Position numbers and translations under genes: made by a program. Under the pieces are notes generated by a model. The model was not told where the DNA came from and did no database searches. It saw only the letters and a program-made list of their open reading frames with translations. From Gemmatimonadota bacterium (GTDB taxonomy: Bacteria; Gemmatimonadota; Gemmatimonadetes; Longimicrobiales; Gaopeijiaceae): 43,554 nt of DNA. Location of the stretch: contig JAPPNN010000017.1 of NCBI GenBank assembly GCA_028873815.1, positions 1-43,554 on the forward strand, written 5' to 3'. Positions 16,541-25,544 of the stretch are shown piece by piece; the first letter of the stretch is position 1; every line of letters starts with the position of its first letter.

Positions 16541-17707
16541 TCAGCGCGCCAGCCAGGCGCTGAAGCGTTCGTTCAACTCGTCCTGGTTGTCCACCCACCA
16601 CTGCCAGTCGTAGCGCAGCGCGCGATCCACGTTGCCGGGGCTCGCCGGCATGTGGGGCGCCATTTCCACACCCGTCTCGACGTGGGTGGTGACCAGGGGC
16701 GCTCCGGACTGGCGCGTCGGGGAGTATGAAATGCGCCGCCCCACAGCGGCCTGCGACTCGGCGCGGCTGGCGAAGGCGACGTACTGGAGCGCGGCCTCCA
16801 GCCTCGGCGTGCCCGCCACGATGCCGATTTGCCCGACATCGAGCAGCTGTCCGTCCCAGACGATCACGAACGGCTGATTCTCGAGCACCTGCGCATTGAA
16901 GATGCGGCCGTTGTACGCCGTGCTCATCACGACCTCCCCGTCCGCCAGCATCTGCGGCGGCTGGGCGCCGGCCTCCCACCAGATCACCTCGTCCTTGATC
17001 GTTTCCAGCTTGCGGAAGGCGCGATTCAGGCCCTCCGGCGTGTCGAGCACCGCGTACACCTCGTCCAGCGGGACACCGTCGGCGATCAGCGCAAACTCCA
17101 GGTTGACCTGGGGGACCCGCCGCATTCCCCGCCGTCCGGGAAACCTGTCCAGGTCGAAGAAGTCCGCCATGGTCGCGGGCTTCTCGCCGGAGATGTTCTC
17201 GGAGTTGTAGGCGTACACCGTCGACCAGTAGACGGCGCCCACGCCGCATTCGGTCTGGGAGTCCTGAACGAAATCGTCCTCCGCGGGCGTCCCATCCGGC
17301 CCCGGGGGCAGGGAGCTGATGTCGATGAGTTCCAGGAGCCCTTCGTCGCATCCACGTACCGCGTCGGCGATTTCGAGGTCCACGACGTCCCAGTGAATGT
17401 TTCCGACGTCGACCTGGGCGCGAATCTGCGCGAGCCCGCCGTTGTAGTCCTCCACGTTGATCCGGATCCCGGTTTCGGCCGTGAAGGGGATGTTGATGCC
17501 CTCGTTCACCGCCCGCCCGTAGGAGCCTCCCCAGGAAACAGTCGTAAGCGCCTGCCCCTTCGCCTCGTCGAAAGCGCCGGCGCATGCAACGACCAGTAGC
17601 GCGGCCAACCTCGGCAGGCCGCTGCGAATCCCCGTGTAGCGGCCGAAGCGTCCCGTCACGCCGAGCCACGCGGAGTGTCGAGCAGCAGACTCACGTCGTC
17701 TCGTCAT
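16541..17707 (-). CDS. potD: Polyamine-type ABC transporter substrate-binding protein PotD
   Basis: Periplasmic solute-binding protein of the spermidine/putrescine family (388 residues). It has a long basic N-terminal region before a hydrophobic signal segment (about 28-45). The mature part begins LTTVSWGGSYG and contains the family features: DVVDLEIADAV, AVYWSTVYAYN, then WWEAGAQPPQMLADGEVVM and the CPase-like domain ending WWVDNQDELNERF. The ligand (putrescine, spermidine or another amine) cannot be fixed from sequence. The ATG at 17707 has AAAGGA just upstream and overlaps the potA 3' end by 17 bases, so the genes are translationally linked. Confidence 0.92.
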   Translation of the reverse strand: MTRRRESAARHSAWLGVTGRFGRYTGIRSGLPRLAALLVVACAGAFDEAKGQALTTVSWGGSYGRAVNEGINIPFTAETGIRINVEDYNGGLAQIRAQVDVGNIHWDVVDLEIADAVRGCDEGLLELIDISSLPPGPDGTPAEDDFVQDSQTECGVGAVYWSTVYAYNSENISGEKPATMADFFDLDRFPGRRGMRRVPQVNLEFALIADGVPLDEVYAVLDTPEGLNRAFRKLETIKDEVIWWEAGAQPPQMLADGEVVMSTAYNGRIFNAQVLENQPFVIVWDGQLLDVGQIGIVAGTPRLEAALQYVAFASRAESQAAVGRRISYSPTRQSGAPLVTTHVETGVEMAPHMPASPGNVDRALRYDWQWWVDNQDELNERFSAWLAR

Positions 17708-18842
17708 CTTCTTCCTTTCGATCCGTCTTGGTTTCGTAGTCGAGGACCCGGCAGTCGGTCACCGTCCAGCCGACGCGGACGGTGTCGCCCACCAGAATCC
17801 CGCCGTGCCCCACGATGTTGGGGATCTTGGCGATGAAGTCGTTGCGGCCGCAGGCATCCATGTGCACCCGCAGGTGGTCGCCCAGAAACGCCAGATCGCG
17901 CACGGTGGCGCCCACCTGGTTCCCGAAAGTGCCCGGTTCGGGGTTGACCGAGACCCGTTCCGGACGGATCGACAGGGTGACCTTGTCCCCGGGCTTGCAG
18001 TCCACCACCCGCAGCGCGCGAATGTACTCCCGGCCGGCATCCACGTCGCAGAGCGCGCCGTCCACCGACACCACCCGCCCGTGCAGCCGGTTGTTCTCGC
18101 CGATGAAGCGCGCGACGAACGCACGCTCCGGCTCTTCATAGAGCACCTCCGGAGAGGCGATCTGCTCGACTTCACCATCCTTGAGCACGGCGATCCGGTC
18201 GGACATGACCATCGCCTCCTGCTGGTCGTGCGTCACGTACACGATTGTGACCGCCAGCTCGCGGTGGATGCGGCGGATCTCGTACTGCATCTCCTCGCGC
18301 AAGCTCCGGTCCAGCGCGCCCAGAGGTTCGTCCATGAGGACAAGACTCGGCTCGAAGACCAGGGCGCGAGCGATCGCGACGCGTTGCTGCTGCCCGCCGG
18401 AGAGCTGGCCGGGCCGCCGGTCCTCCATGCCTTCGAGGCGAACGAGCTTCAGCGCACGCTCCACCCGCTCGTGCCGCTCCTCCCCGTCCATGCCCCGCAC
18501 CTCGAGAGGAAAGGCGAGGTTCTGTCCGACGGTCATGTGCGGGAAGAGCGCGTAGTTCTGGAACACCATCCCGATGCCGCGGCTTCGCGGCGGCAGGTCC
18601 TCGACCGACTCGCCCTCGATGCGAATGCGTCCCGCTGTGGCGGACTGAAAGCCCGCCAGCATCATCAGGATCGTGGTCTTGCCCGAACCCGAAGGGCCGA
18701 GCAGAGTGACGAATTCGCCCTTCGCCACCTCGAGGTTGAAGTCCTTCACGACCAGCGTGGTGCCGTCGTAGCTCTTGCTGACTCCTGCGAACTCGACGTG
18801 CGGGGCGCCCTCTCCCCCCGCCGCCCCCTCCCCCGCCGTCAC
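17691..18842 (-). CDS. potA: Polyamine-type ABC transporter ATPase PotA
   Basis: Cytoplasmic ATPase driving the PotBC permease. From the GTG at 18842 it has 383 residues with Walker A GPSGSGKTT (49-57), Q-loop Gln95, signature LSGGQQQR (147-154), Walker B ending in MDEPLGALD (170-178), a switch His in VTHDQQEA and a C-terminal TOBE domain. The GTG overlaps the upstream peptidase stop (GTGA on the minus strand), strong evidence that importer and peptidase are translated from one message. The acidic end DRKEEDDETT is read through the overlap with potD. Confidence 0.94.
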   Translation of the reverse strand: MTAGEGAAGGEGAPHVEFAGVSKSYDGTTLVVKDFNLEVAKGEFVTLLGPSGSGKTTILMMLAGFQSATAGRIRIEGESVEDLPPRSRGIGMVFQNYALFPHMTVGQNLAFPLEVRGMDGEERHERVERALKLVRLEGMEDRRPGQLSGGQQQRVAIARALVFEPSLVLMDEPLGALDRSLREEMQYEIRRIHRELAVTIVYVTHDQQEAMVMSDRIAVLKDGEVEQIASPEVLYEEPERAFVARFIGENNRLHGRVVSVDGALCDVDAGREYIRALRVVDCKPGDKVTLSIRPERVSVNPEPGTFGNQVGATVRDLAFLGDHLRVHMDACGRNDFIAKIPNIVGHGGILVGDTVRVGWTVTDCRVLDYETKTDRKEEDDETT

Positions 18843-21800
18843 GACACGCCCCCGGGCATGGTGAGCAGCGCCGCGTAGAGGTCGATCGCGTACCACAGGT
18901 TCCCGATGCGCAGATTCTCGTCGGGGGCGTGCTGGTTGTTGTCGTGATTGGCCACCGGGACCACGATCGCCGGCTTCCCCGCCACATCCGTGAAGAGGTA
19001 GAGCGGCAGCGTGCCCCCCATTCCCGGCGCGAGCACGAGCGACCCCGGCCCGAACGCCCGGTCGGCGGCCCGCGTGGCCGCCCCGATGACCTGTTGCACG
19101 AAGGGGTCGGCCATGCTCGTGCGCGCCGCCGGATAGCCGCCGCCCCCCGTCACCCTGGCGACCCTCGGGTAGCGCAGCCGCGTCTCCATGTCGGGGTCCT
19201 CGGACACCACGTGGAATCCCTGCGCCTCGATGTGGTTGACGACCAGCTGGCGCAGGTGGTCGGCATCGTTGCCCTTCACCAGGCGGATGCCCAGCGCTGC
19301 CACCGCGGTGTTCGGAATGACGTTCCGCGCAAGGGCGCCGGTGTTCCCGCTCGTCATGCCGCGAACGTTCAGCGCGGGCAGGAGCAGCCGCTCGGCGATC
19401 GTTTCGGGCTGTCCCTCGGTCCAGGCGAGTCCCAGTTGCTCGCGGAGAAGCGGGTCCACATCGGGAATCGACGCGAGCGCGGCCCGTTCCTCGTCGCCGA
19501 TCGGGTCGGCGGTGTCGTACCAGCCCTCGACGAGGACGCGGCCATCTTCGTCCTTCATCGACGCCAGCAGGTGGGCCAGGATGTTGCCGGTGTCGGGCGT
19601 CCAGTTCCCGTAGTGGCCCGAATGAAGGTTGCGCGTGGCCCCGTAGACCGTGACCTCCATGCCCATCGCGCCGCGCACGCCGAAGGTCAACTGGGGCCGC
19701 CCGCTCTGGTGGGCCGGACCGTCGAAGAAGAGCCAGATGTCGATCTCGTCGAGCACCTCGCTCTGCATTTCCATGTAGCGGTCCAGGTTCCGCGAACCCG
19801 CCTCCTCTTCGCCGTCGAAGAAGAAGACCAGGTTCGAGGTGGGCGTCACGCCGCCTTCGCGAAACGCCTCCAGCACCTCGATGACCGCCGCGATGGGAGC
19901 CTTGTCGTCGCCGGCCGAGCGCGCGTAGATGCGCCATTCGGGGTCGACCGCCTCGCCGGACGCCGGGAACGGGATCGGCTCGCCGTCCTCCTCCATCGAG
20001 GCCGAATAGAGGGTGGGCTCGAAGGGCGGGTGGGTCCAGTTGGCAGGGTCGACCGGCTGGCCGTCGTAGTGCGCGTAGATGCCGAGCGTGCGCGTCGCGC
20101 CCGGTACCGACAGCCTGCCGTAGACGAGCGGCGCCACGCCGTCCAGGGTCAGGAGTTCCGATTCGGCGCCCGCTTCGCGCAGGCGGTCACGGATATGGAG
20201 CCCGGCGCGCGTGACATCCTCGATGTCCTGAGCGCGGTTGGGGTAGGTCAGCATCTCGGCGAAGTCGCGCACGATCTCCGCCTCGTGGGCCCGGCGGTAG
20301 GCGCTGGCCACATCGGCCCCGGACTGCGCGGAGGAGCCGGCCGCGCGCCGCTCGGCCTCGATGAACCGGTCGATGTGGCTCTCCAGGACGGTCATCGGCA
20401 GCGATCCCGGCCCGAGTACGGCTTCGTGGAAGCGGCGCAGGTCGAAATCGTCCCCCAGCTCCGCTTCCGCCTTGCGCCGCAGGTCCAGAATGGCGCGCTT
20501 GCCCATCTGGTAGCCGAGCGCCTGTCCCCACATGTCGGTCGAATAGCGCAGGGACTCGGACGCGATCTGGGTCTCGGAGTCGAAGATGTGATCGCGCATG
20601 TACTGGCGGCCCTCTTCCAGCGTCCAGCCGAGCAGGTTCATACCCGTGTCGACGACGAGCCGGGTGGCGACGAAGATCTCCATCATGTACGCCCCGTACT
20701 CGCTCAGGGGGTCGTCCGCGAGGAAGCCCGAGTCGATGCCCAGGAAGGTCGAGTACATGCCCCACCCTTCGGTGTAGGCCGTGTGCATGCCGTTGCGCCG
20801 CACCGCCGGGAGGGCGTCGTTGGCGTACTGGCGCGTGATGTGGAAGTGGTGGCCGGGGAAGAGCTCGTGGAGCGAGATTCCGGCGTAGGTCAGCCAGCTG
20901 CGCTGGTCGAGATCGGAGCCGTTGAAGTTGTAGTAGCCGACCGGGTCGTTCGGCGTGGGCGGGTTGTAGTAGCCGAAGGTCTGTGATCCCTCCAGGGCGG
21001 GGTCGAGGCGCCGGGCGCCGAAGGGGGCGTCGGGCTTGGTGAGGAAGAATTCGTCGGCACGCTCGAAGAACCGCCGGGAAGGGGAATCGAAGCGCTCCCG
21101 CACCTCCTCCACCGACTCGGGGAAGTAGTCCGGGTTGGTCGGGATGTGGCGCCTGAAGTCGTCGATCGAGCCTTCGAAGCCGATGCGCGCCTGGACCGCG
21201 AGCATCTGCTCCTCGACGTCGGCGACGTTCTGGAGGCCGATCTCGTGGATTTCCTCCGGGGTGATGTCCATGGTGGTGTGGGCGCGCACCAGGTAGCGAT
21301 ACGCCGCTTCGCCGCCGGGCTGGCGCGACAGCCCGACCTCGGGCGCGGCCGCGTCGCGGTATTCGCCGTCGAGGAAGGCGGCGAGGCGCTCCAGCGCGGG
21401 GTTGATCTCGTCCGCGACAATGCGCTCGGCCTCGGCGGCGAACGCCGCCGTGCCGCTGCCTGCGCCCGGATCTTCGCCCTGAGCCCCGAGGCGCGCTTCC
21501 GCCACCGCGAAGGGCCCGGTGGAAAACGGGGCGATACTCGCACGAACAATCCCCACCACGGCATCCATGTTGGGCTCGGGCACGGTGATGCCCCGCTCCA
21601 TCTGGCCGCGCGCATGCGACTCGACGAACGCCACCGCCTCGGGCACCTGGGCGAGGAGCGTGAGGTAGACCTCCCGGCCCGCGTCATCGGCGACCGGCAC
21701 CATGCCGAAGAGCTGGCGCATGGCCCCGATCGGCGACGAATACGGCGTGAGAACGTTCGTGATGACCCAATAGTGATCGAGGCCCTCGATGGTCATCTCC

Positions 21801-22126
21801 GCGCCGCGACGCAACACTTCCCAGGTGATTCTGTCGTCGGCGTCGAGGGCGTCGGGGTCGATCGCGTCGAGGCGATCGAGAACCGCGCGGCTGAAGTCGG
21901 CGTCGGCCTGGGCGCGCTCGAGCGTGGGAATCGGCAGGCGTTCCAGGGGCAGGCCCTCCCGCGCCCGCGCCCGCAGATCGACCTCGAGCTGCCGCTGCCA
22001 GACGTCTTCGGCGACGGCCGCCAGCGTCTGCGAGGGATCGGCCGTCACCCCGGAGTCGCCGCATGCAACGGCCGACGCTCCCAGTACGAGCAGAACGGCA
22101 ACGGGCTTCGACGCAACGGGCTTCAT
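18839..22126 (-). CDS. Fused DUF885 and M20 peptidase lipoprotein
   Basis: A 1095-residue exported protein joining two peptidase families. The hydrophobic N-terminus ends at Cys22 (AVAC), a plausible lipobox. Residues about 35-595 are a DUF885 domain with the metallopeptidase-like HELFPGHH (420-427) and EGWG (453-456). Residues about 610-1095 are an M20 dipeptidase-type domain with zinc ligands in AHYDGQP (about 685-691), GDDK (739-742) and EEE (773-775), and a dimerisation insert. The two parts are in one frame without a stop. A GGGAGG site overlapping the ricT stop supports the ATG. The stop overlaps the potA start. Likely a periplasmic two-step peptide degrader. Confidence 0.9.
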   Translation of the reverse strand: MKPVASKPVAVLLVLGASAVACGDSGVTADPSQTLAAVAEDVWQRQLEVDLRARAREGLPLERLPIPTLERAQADADFSRAVLDRLDAIDPDALDADDRITWEVLRRGAEMTIEGLDHYWVITNVLTPYSSPIGAMRQLFGMVPVADDAGREVYLTLLAQVPEAVAFVESHARGQMERGITVPEPNMDAVVGIVRASIAPFSTGPFAVAEARLGAQGEDPGAGSGTAAFAAEAERIVADEINPALERLAAFLDGEYRDAAAPEVGLSRQPGGEAAYRYLVRAHTTMDITPEEIHEIGLQNVADVEEQMLAVQARIGFEGSIDDFRRHIPTNPDYFPESVEEVRERFDSPSRRFFERADEFFLTKPDAPFGARRLDPALEGSQTFGYYNPPTPNDPVGYYNFNGSDLDQRSWLTYAGISLHELFPGHHFHITRQYANDALPAVRRNGMHTAYTEGWGMYSTFLGIDSGFLADDPLSEYGAYMMEIFVATRLVVDTGMNLLGWTLEEGRQYMRDHIFDSETQIASESLRYSTDMWGQALGYQMGKRAILDLRRKAEAELGDDFDLRRFHEAVLGPGSLPMTVLESHIDRFIEAERRAAGSSAQSGADVASAYRRAHEAEIVRDFAEMLTYPNRAQDIEDVTRAGLHIRDRLREAGAESELLTLDGVAPLVYGRLSVPGATRTLGIYAHYDGQPVDPANWTHPPFEPTLYSASMEEDGEPIPFPASGEAVDPEWRIYARSAGDDKAPIAAVIEVLEAFREGGVTPTSNLVFFFDGEEEAGSRNLDRYMEMQSEVLDEIDIWLFFDGPAHQSGRPQLTFGVRGAMGMEVTVYGATRNLHSGHYGNWTPDTGNILAHLLASMKDEDGRVLVEGWYDTADPIGDEERAALASIPDVDPLLREQLGLAWTEGQPETIAERLLLPALNVRGMTSGNTGALARNVIPNTAVAALGIRLVKGNDADHLRQLVVNHIEAQGFHVVSEDPDMETRLRYPRVARVTGGGGYPAARTSMADPFVQQVIGAATRAADRAFGPGSLVLAPGMGGTLPLYLFTDVAGKPAIVVPVANHDNNQHAPDENLRIGNLWYAIDLYAALLTMPGGVS

Positions 22127-22131
22127 CGGGT

Positions 22132-22968
22132 CTACCTCCCCTTCCGGGTCGCCATCTCCTCTTTCAGTTCGGCAACGTTGACGACCCGCTGCTCACCGTC
22201 GTCGCTCCGCAGCGTGATCGTCTCGTTGAAGATGTTCACGCTGATCACGCGCTCATATCCGAGGCTCGTGCGGATCTTCCTGCCCTCGCGGGGGAATCGG
22301 CGGCGGGCTTCCACGTAGCTCTGGTGTTCGTACATCAGACAGCACATGAGACGGCCGCAACACCCGGAGATCTGGGCCGGGTTGAGCGACAGGCTCTGGT
22401 CCTTGGCGAGCTGCAGGCTCACGGGCCTCAGTTCGGGGAGCCACGTGGAGCAGCACAGTTCGCGCCCGCACCGCCCCACCCCACCCAGCAGCGCGGCTTC
22501 GTCCCGGACGCCGATCTGCTTGAGTTCGATACGGGTGCGGAAGGCGCGCGCCAAGTCGCGCACAAGCGCGCGGAAGTCCACCCGTTTCTCGGCGGTGAAA
22601 TAGATGATCAGCTTCTTGCGGTCGAACTGCCATTCGGTCTCGGTGATCTTCATCTTGAGACCGTGGCGCGCGACGTGCTCGCGCGTCTCCAGCCGGGCGC
22701 GGCGCTCGTCGTCAGCCTTGTGACGGGCACGCGCCACCTCCTCGGTCCCCGCCCGCCGGATCACGCGCAGCGACGGCGTGGGCGTCGCACAGCCACCCGA
22801 TGACGAGCACTTCCGCTCGGCGATGCTCCCGAGCGCGGTCACACGTCCCAGGTCTTCCCCCCGGTCCGACTGCACGATCACGGGGTCGCCCGGGGACAGC
22901 TCGAGCGCGTCGAACCGGAAATAGCCCCGGCGCGTGCCCTTGAAGCTCACCTCGGCGAAACCGGACAT
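22132..22968 (-). CDS. ricT: PSP1-domain protein RicT (YaaT-like)
   Basis: Cytoplasmic PSP1-domain protein. In Bacillus, RicT acts with RicA and RicF as an Fe-S complex affecting mRNA maturation; its role outside Firmicutes is less clear. The 278-residue protein has the family core KKLIIYFTAEKRVDFR (118-133), GRCGRELCC (165-173) and NPAQISGCCGRLMCCLMYE (196-214). These provide the Cys set expected for cluster binding, plus an extra Cys pair at 54 and 60. It lies 28 bases after accA, and its stop codon overlaps the ribosome site of the peptidase gene, placing it inside the same minus-strand run. Confidence 0.93.
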   Translation of the reverse strand: MSGFAEVSFKGTRRGYFRFDALELSPGDPVIVQSDRGEDLGRVTALGSIAERKCSSSGGCATPTPSLRVIRRAGTEEVARARHKADDERRARLETREHVARHGLKMKITETEWQFDRKKLIIYFTAEKRVDFRALVRDLARAFRTRIELKQIGVRDEAALLGGVGRCGRELCCSTWLPELRPVSLQLAKDQSLSLNPAQISGCCGRLMCCLMYEHQSYVEARRRFPREGRKIRTSLGYERVISVNIFNETITLRSDDGEQRVVNVAELKEEMATRKGR

Positions 22969-22996
22969 CCCGCTAGCGGTCTCCGTCCACGGGCTG

Positions 22997-23959
22997 TTAC
23001 ACCTCTGTCCATTCGCCGAGCGCCTCGTACTTCGCCCAGCGCCGGGCCACCATGTCGTCGGGCTTCATCGCGCCCAGTTCGTCGAGGTGCCGCTTTAGAG
23101 TGCCGGCGAGCGCGGCCATGGTGGACTCGGGATCGGCGTGGGCACCGCCCGGTGGTTCGGGAATCAGCTCGTCGGCCACGCCCAGCGACAGCAGGTCCGA
23201 CGACGTGAGCCGCAGGGCCGTGGCCGCCTTTTCCCGTTCGTCGGCGGAACGCCACAGGATGGCGGCGCACCCCTCGGGCGAGATCACCGAGTAGATGGAA
23301 TGCTCGAGCACCAGGATGCGATCCGTGACGCCCAGGGCCAGCGCCCCTCCGGAGCCGCCCTCGCCGATCACCACCGAGATCGTCGGGACTCGCAGGCGGG
23401 CCATCTCGCGCAGGTTCGTGGCGATCGCCTCCGCCTGGCCGCGCTCTTCCGCACCGAAGCCGGGATAGGCGCCCGGGGTGTCGATCATCGTCACCACCGG
23501 ACGGCCGAACTTCTCGGCCATGCGCATGAGACGGAGCGCCTTGCGGTAGCCCTCCGGGTGGGGCATGCCGAAGTTGCGGCGCAGGTTCGCCTTCATGTCC
23601 CGGCCCTTCTGGTGCCCGATCACCATGATGGACTGTCCGTTCAGCCGGGCCCATCCGCCCACGATCGCCTCGTCGTTGCGATAGCCGCGGTCGCCCTTGA
23701 GCTCGAACCAGTCGGTGAAGATGCCCGCTATGTAATCCAGCGTGTACGGGCGCTTCGGATGACGGGCCACCTGCACCTGCTCCATCGGGGTCAGGTTGCG
23801 ATACGTCTCGTCGCGGAGCACTTCGAGCTTGGCGGTCAGGACGCGGACCTCGTCCGCCACGTCCAGACCGCGCTTCGACGCCATCTCCCGCAGCCGGGCG
23901 ATCTGGTCCTCCAACTCGACTATGTCCCGCTCAAACGCCAGATGTGCTGATGAAGACAC
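22997..23959 (-). CDS. accA: Acetyl-CoA carboxylase carboxyltransferase alpha subunit
   Basis: Half of the carboxyltransferase that moves the carboxyl group from biotin to acetyl-CoA to form malonyl-CoA for fatty acid synthesis. The 320-residue length and domain order are typical. The N-terminal helical part includes LEDQIARL, followed by HPKRPYTLDYI, FGMPHPEGYRKALRLM, DTPGAYPGFGAEERGQ and VIGEGGSGGALALG. The start is GTG at 23959, with AAGGAG about 11 bases upstream. It is divergent from the propeller lipoprotein gene. No accD is next to it. Confidence 0.96.
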   Translation of the reverse strand: MSSSAHLAFERDIVELEDQIARLREMASKRGLDVADEVRVLTAKLEVLRDETYRNLTPMEQVQVARHPKRPYTLDYIAGIFTDWFELKGDRGYRNDEAIVGGWARLNGQSIMVIGHQKGRDMKANLRRNFGMPHPEGYRKALRLMRMAEKFGRPVVTMIDTPGAYPGFGAEERGQAEAIATNLREMARLRVPTISVVIGEGGSGGALALGVTDRILVLEHSIYSVISPEGCAAILWRSADEREKAATALRLTSSDLLSLGVADELIPEPPGGAHADPESTMAALAGTLKRHLDELGAMKPDDMVARRWAKYEALGEWTEV

Positions 23960-24197
23960 GTGGCGGAAAACTCCTTGAAAAAAGGGAATCCCAAAAGTAC
24001 GTCATTTGTTCCCCGGGGCAAAAGCGGGCAGGGCCGGCGGGGCCGCCAAGGGGTTCGCGTGGGGCGGCCGCGGGAATCCGCGGGGGGCAGCCAAGCGGCC
24101 GGTGAACGACCCGGCCGGGATTGTCGTACATTGTGCGGGGGTGGGCGGCGACGCTCACGCCGGGGTGCGACCCGGTCAGAACACAGGACGAAGTATC

Positions 24198-25523
24198 GTG
24201 AGAACCTTGCTCAGCGCATGCCTGCGCACCGCAGTACTCGTGGCCATGGCCACAATCGCCGCATCCGCCGCTTCCGTCGCATCCGCCACAGCCCAGGACC
24301 GGGACCGCCCTCTGGACGCGGACTTCGGGGAGGTCTATCGCGTCGGGGGCGTCGCCGCACCCGAGTGGGCCCAGTTCACCAGACCCGGAACGGTGGCGTT
24401 CGACGGGTCGGGCAACCTGTTCATGCTGGATATCCTGGCGGCAGAGATCGTTGTGATCGGCACCGAGGGACAACTGGTCCGAACCATCGGCGGGCCTGGT
24501 GAGGGGCCGGGCGAATTCCGGTCCGCCGGAGACATGGTCGTCTGGCGGGATGGCCGCATCGCCGTGGCCGACATGGGGCACGGGGCATACCAGCTCTTCG
24601 ATCAGGCGGGCGAACTCGAACGTATGGTCAGTATGGGGGCAGACGACAACCCGTTTGCGGCGATGACCACGATGCGGATCGCCACACGTGGCGCCCCGGA
24701 CGGCGGATCGCTGTTCGCGCAGGGAATGCCGAACGTGCTCGGCGGGTTCGGGGCCGCGATGGCCGAGATGATGGGAACCGAGATCGAGACACCTGACCGA
24801 GTCAACGATCGCGGCATCGAGCGGCTGGATCTGTCCGGCGATGCCGTCGCCGCCGAACCGGTCCTGCAGGCCTGGTCCCCGCCGTCCGAGCCCGCGCCGG
24901 AACTGAGCGCCAGCGACCTGACGAACGTTTCCGCAATGATGCGCACCGCGTTCGGGCAACTCACCCACTACGAGCCGAGACTGCTCTGGGACCTCCTCCC
25001 CGACGGTACCATCGCCTACTCCGATTCCTCGGCATACGCAGTCAGGCTGCTGGCCCCCGACGGGTCGGTCCGCGCCGTACTGAAGCGCCCGCTCCGCCCC
25101 GAGCAGATTACGCCGCGCATCCGCGCCGCAACGATCGAACAGGCGATCGAGGACTTCCAGGGGGAAGCGGGGTCGGTTCCAGAGGAAGCGCGGGGCCTGA
25201 TGGAACTCATGAGCGGCGGCGGGGACGTCATCCGTGAGGGCATCGAGAACGCGCCCTTCTTCGACGAGATCCCCGTGTTGCGCGAGATCCGGGCCACCTG
25301 GGAAGGAGGCCTGTGGGTTCAGCGCCGGGGCGAGGAACCGTGGGACGACGAAGGCCCCATCGACGTCTTTGCCGCGGACGGACAGTACGTCGGTACCTTC
25401 GGCGAAGGCCTGACGGAGATGCCGAACGCGTTCGGGCCGGACGGGCGCGTGGCGTTCATCGAGCTGGACGAGTTCGACGTGCCCACGATCGTCGTAAGGA
25501 TGCTGCCGGCGGCAGTCCGGTAG
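24198..25523 (+). CDS. Exported six-bladed beta-propeller (NHL-type) protein
   Basis: A 441-residue exported protein of the 6-bladed propeller type often annotated in Gemmatimonadota. From the GTG at 24198 there is a signal peptide ending in SATAQ. The body shows recurring blade patterns of the form DGSGNLFMLD, GEGPGEFRSAGDMVV and DGRIAVADMG, and ends in VPTIVVRMLP. It is a paralogue of the lipoprotein at 40445, sharing the DFxEVYRxGG opening and the closing strand. No catalytic site is apparent; propellers of this type usually bind ligands or partners. The next gene, an amidohydrolase, begins 21 bases downstream. Confidence 0.87.
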   Translation: MRTLLSACLRTAVLVAMATIAASAASVASATAQDRDRPLDADFGEVYRVGGVAAPEWAQFTRPGTVAFDGSGNLFMLDILAAEIVVIGTEGQLVRTIGGPGEGPGEFRSAGDMVVWRDGRIAVADMGHGAYQLFDQAGELERMVSMGADDNPFAAMTTMRIATRGAPDGGSLFAQGMPNVLGGFGAAMAEMMGTEIETPDRVNDRGIERLDLSGDAVAAEPVLQAWSPPSEPAPELSASDLTNVSAMMRTAFGQLTHYEPRLLWDLLPDGTIAYSDSSAYAVRLLAPDGSVRAVLKRPLRPEQITPRIRAATIEQAIEDFQGEAGSVPEEARGLMELMSGGGDVIREGIENAPFFDEIPVLREIRATWEGGLWVQRRGEEPWDDEGPIDVFAADGQYVGTFGEGLTEMPNAFGPDGRVAFIELDEFDVPTIVVRMLPAAVR

Positions 25524-25544
25524 GAGCACGGAGACGCGGAGGCC

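Noticed and set aside
18929..20986. Very long open frame on the plus strand opposite the DUF885-M20 gene
   Set aside because: It is His/Arg/Val-rich antisense sequence with no family motif or ribosome site; long empty frames are expected opposite GC-rich genes.
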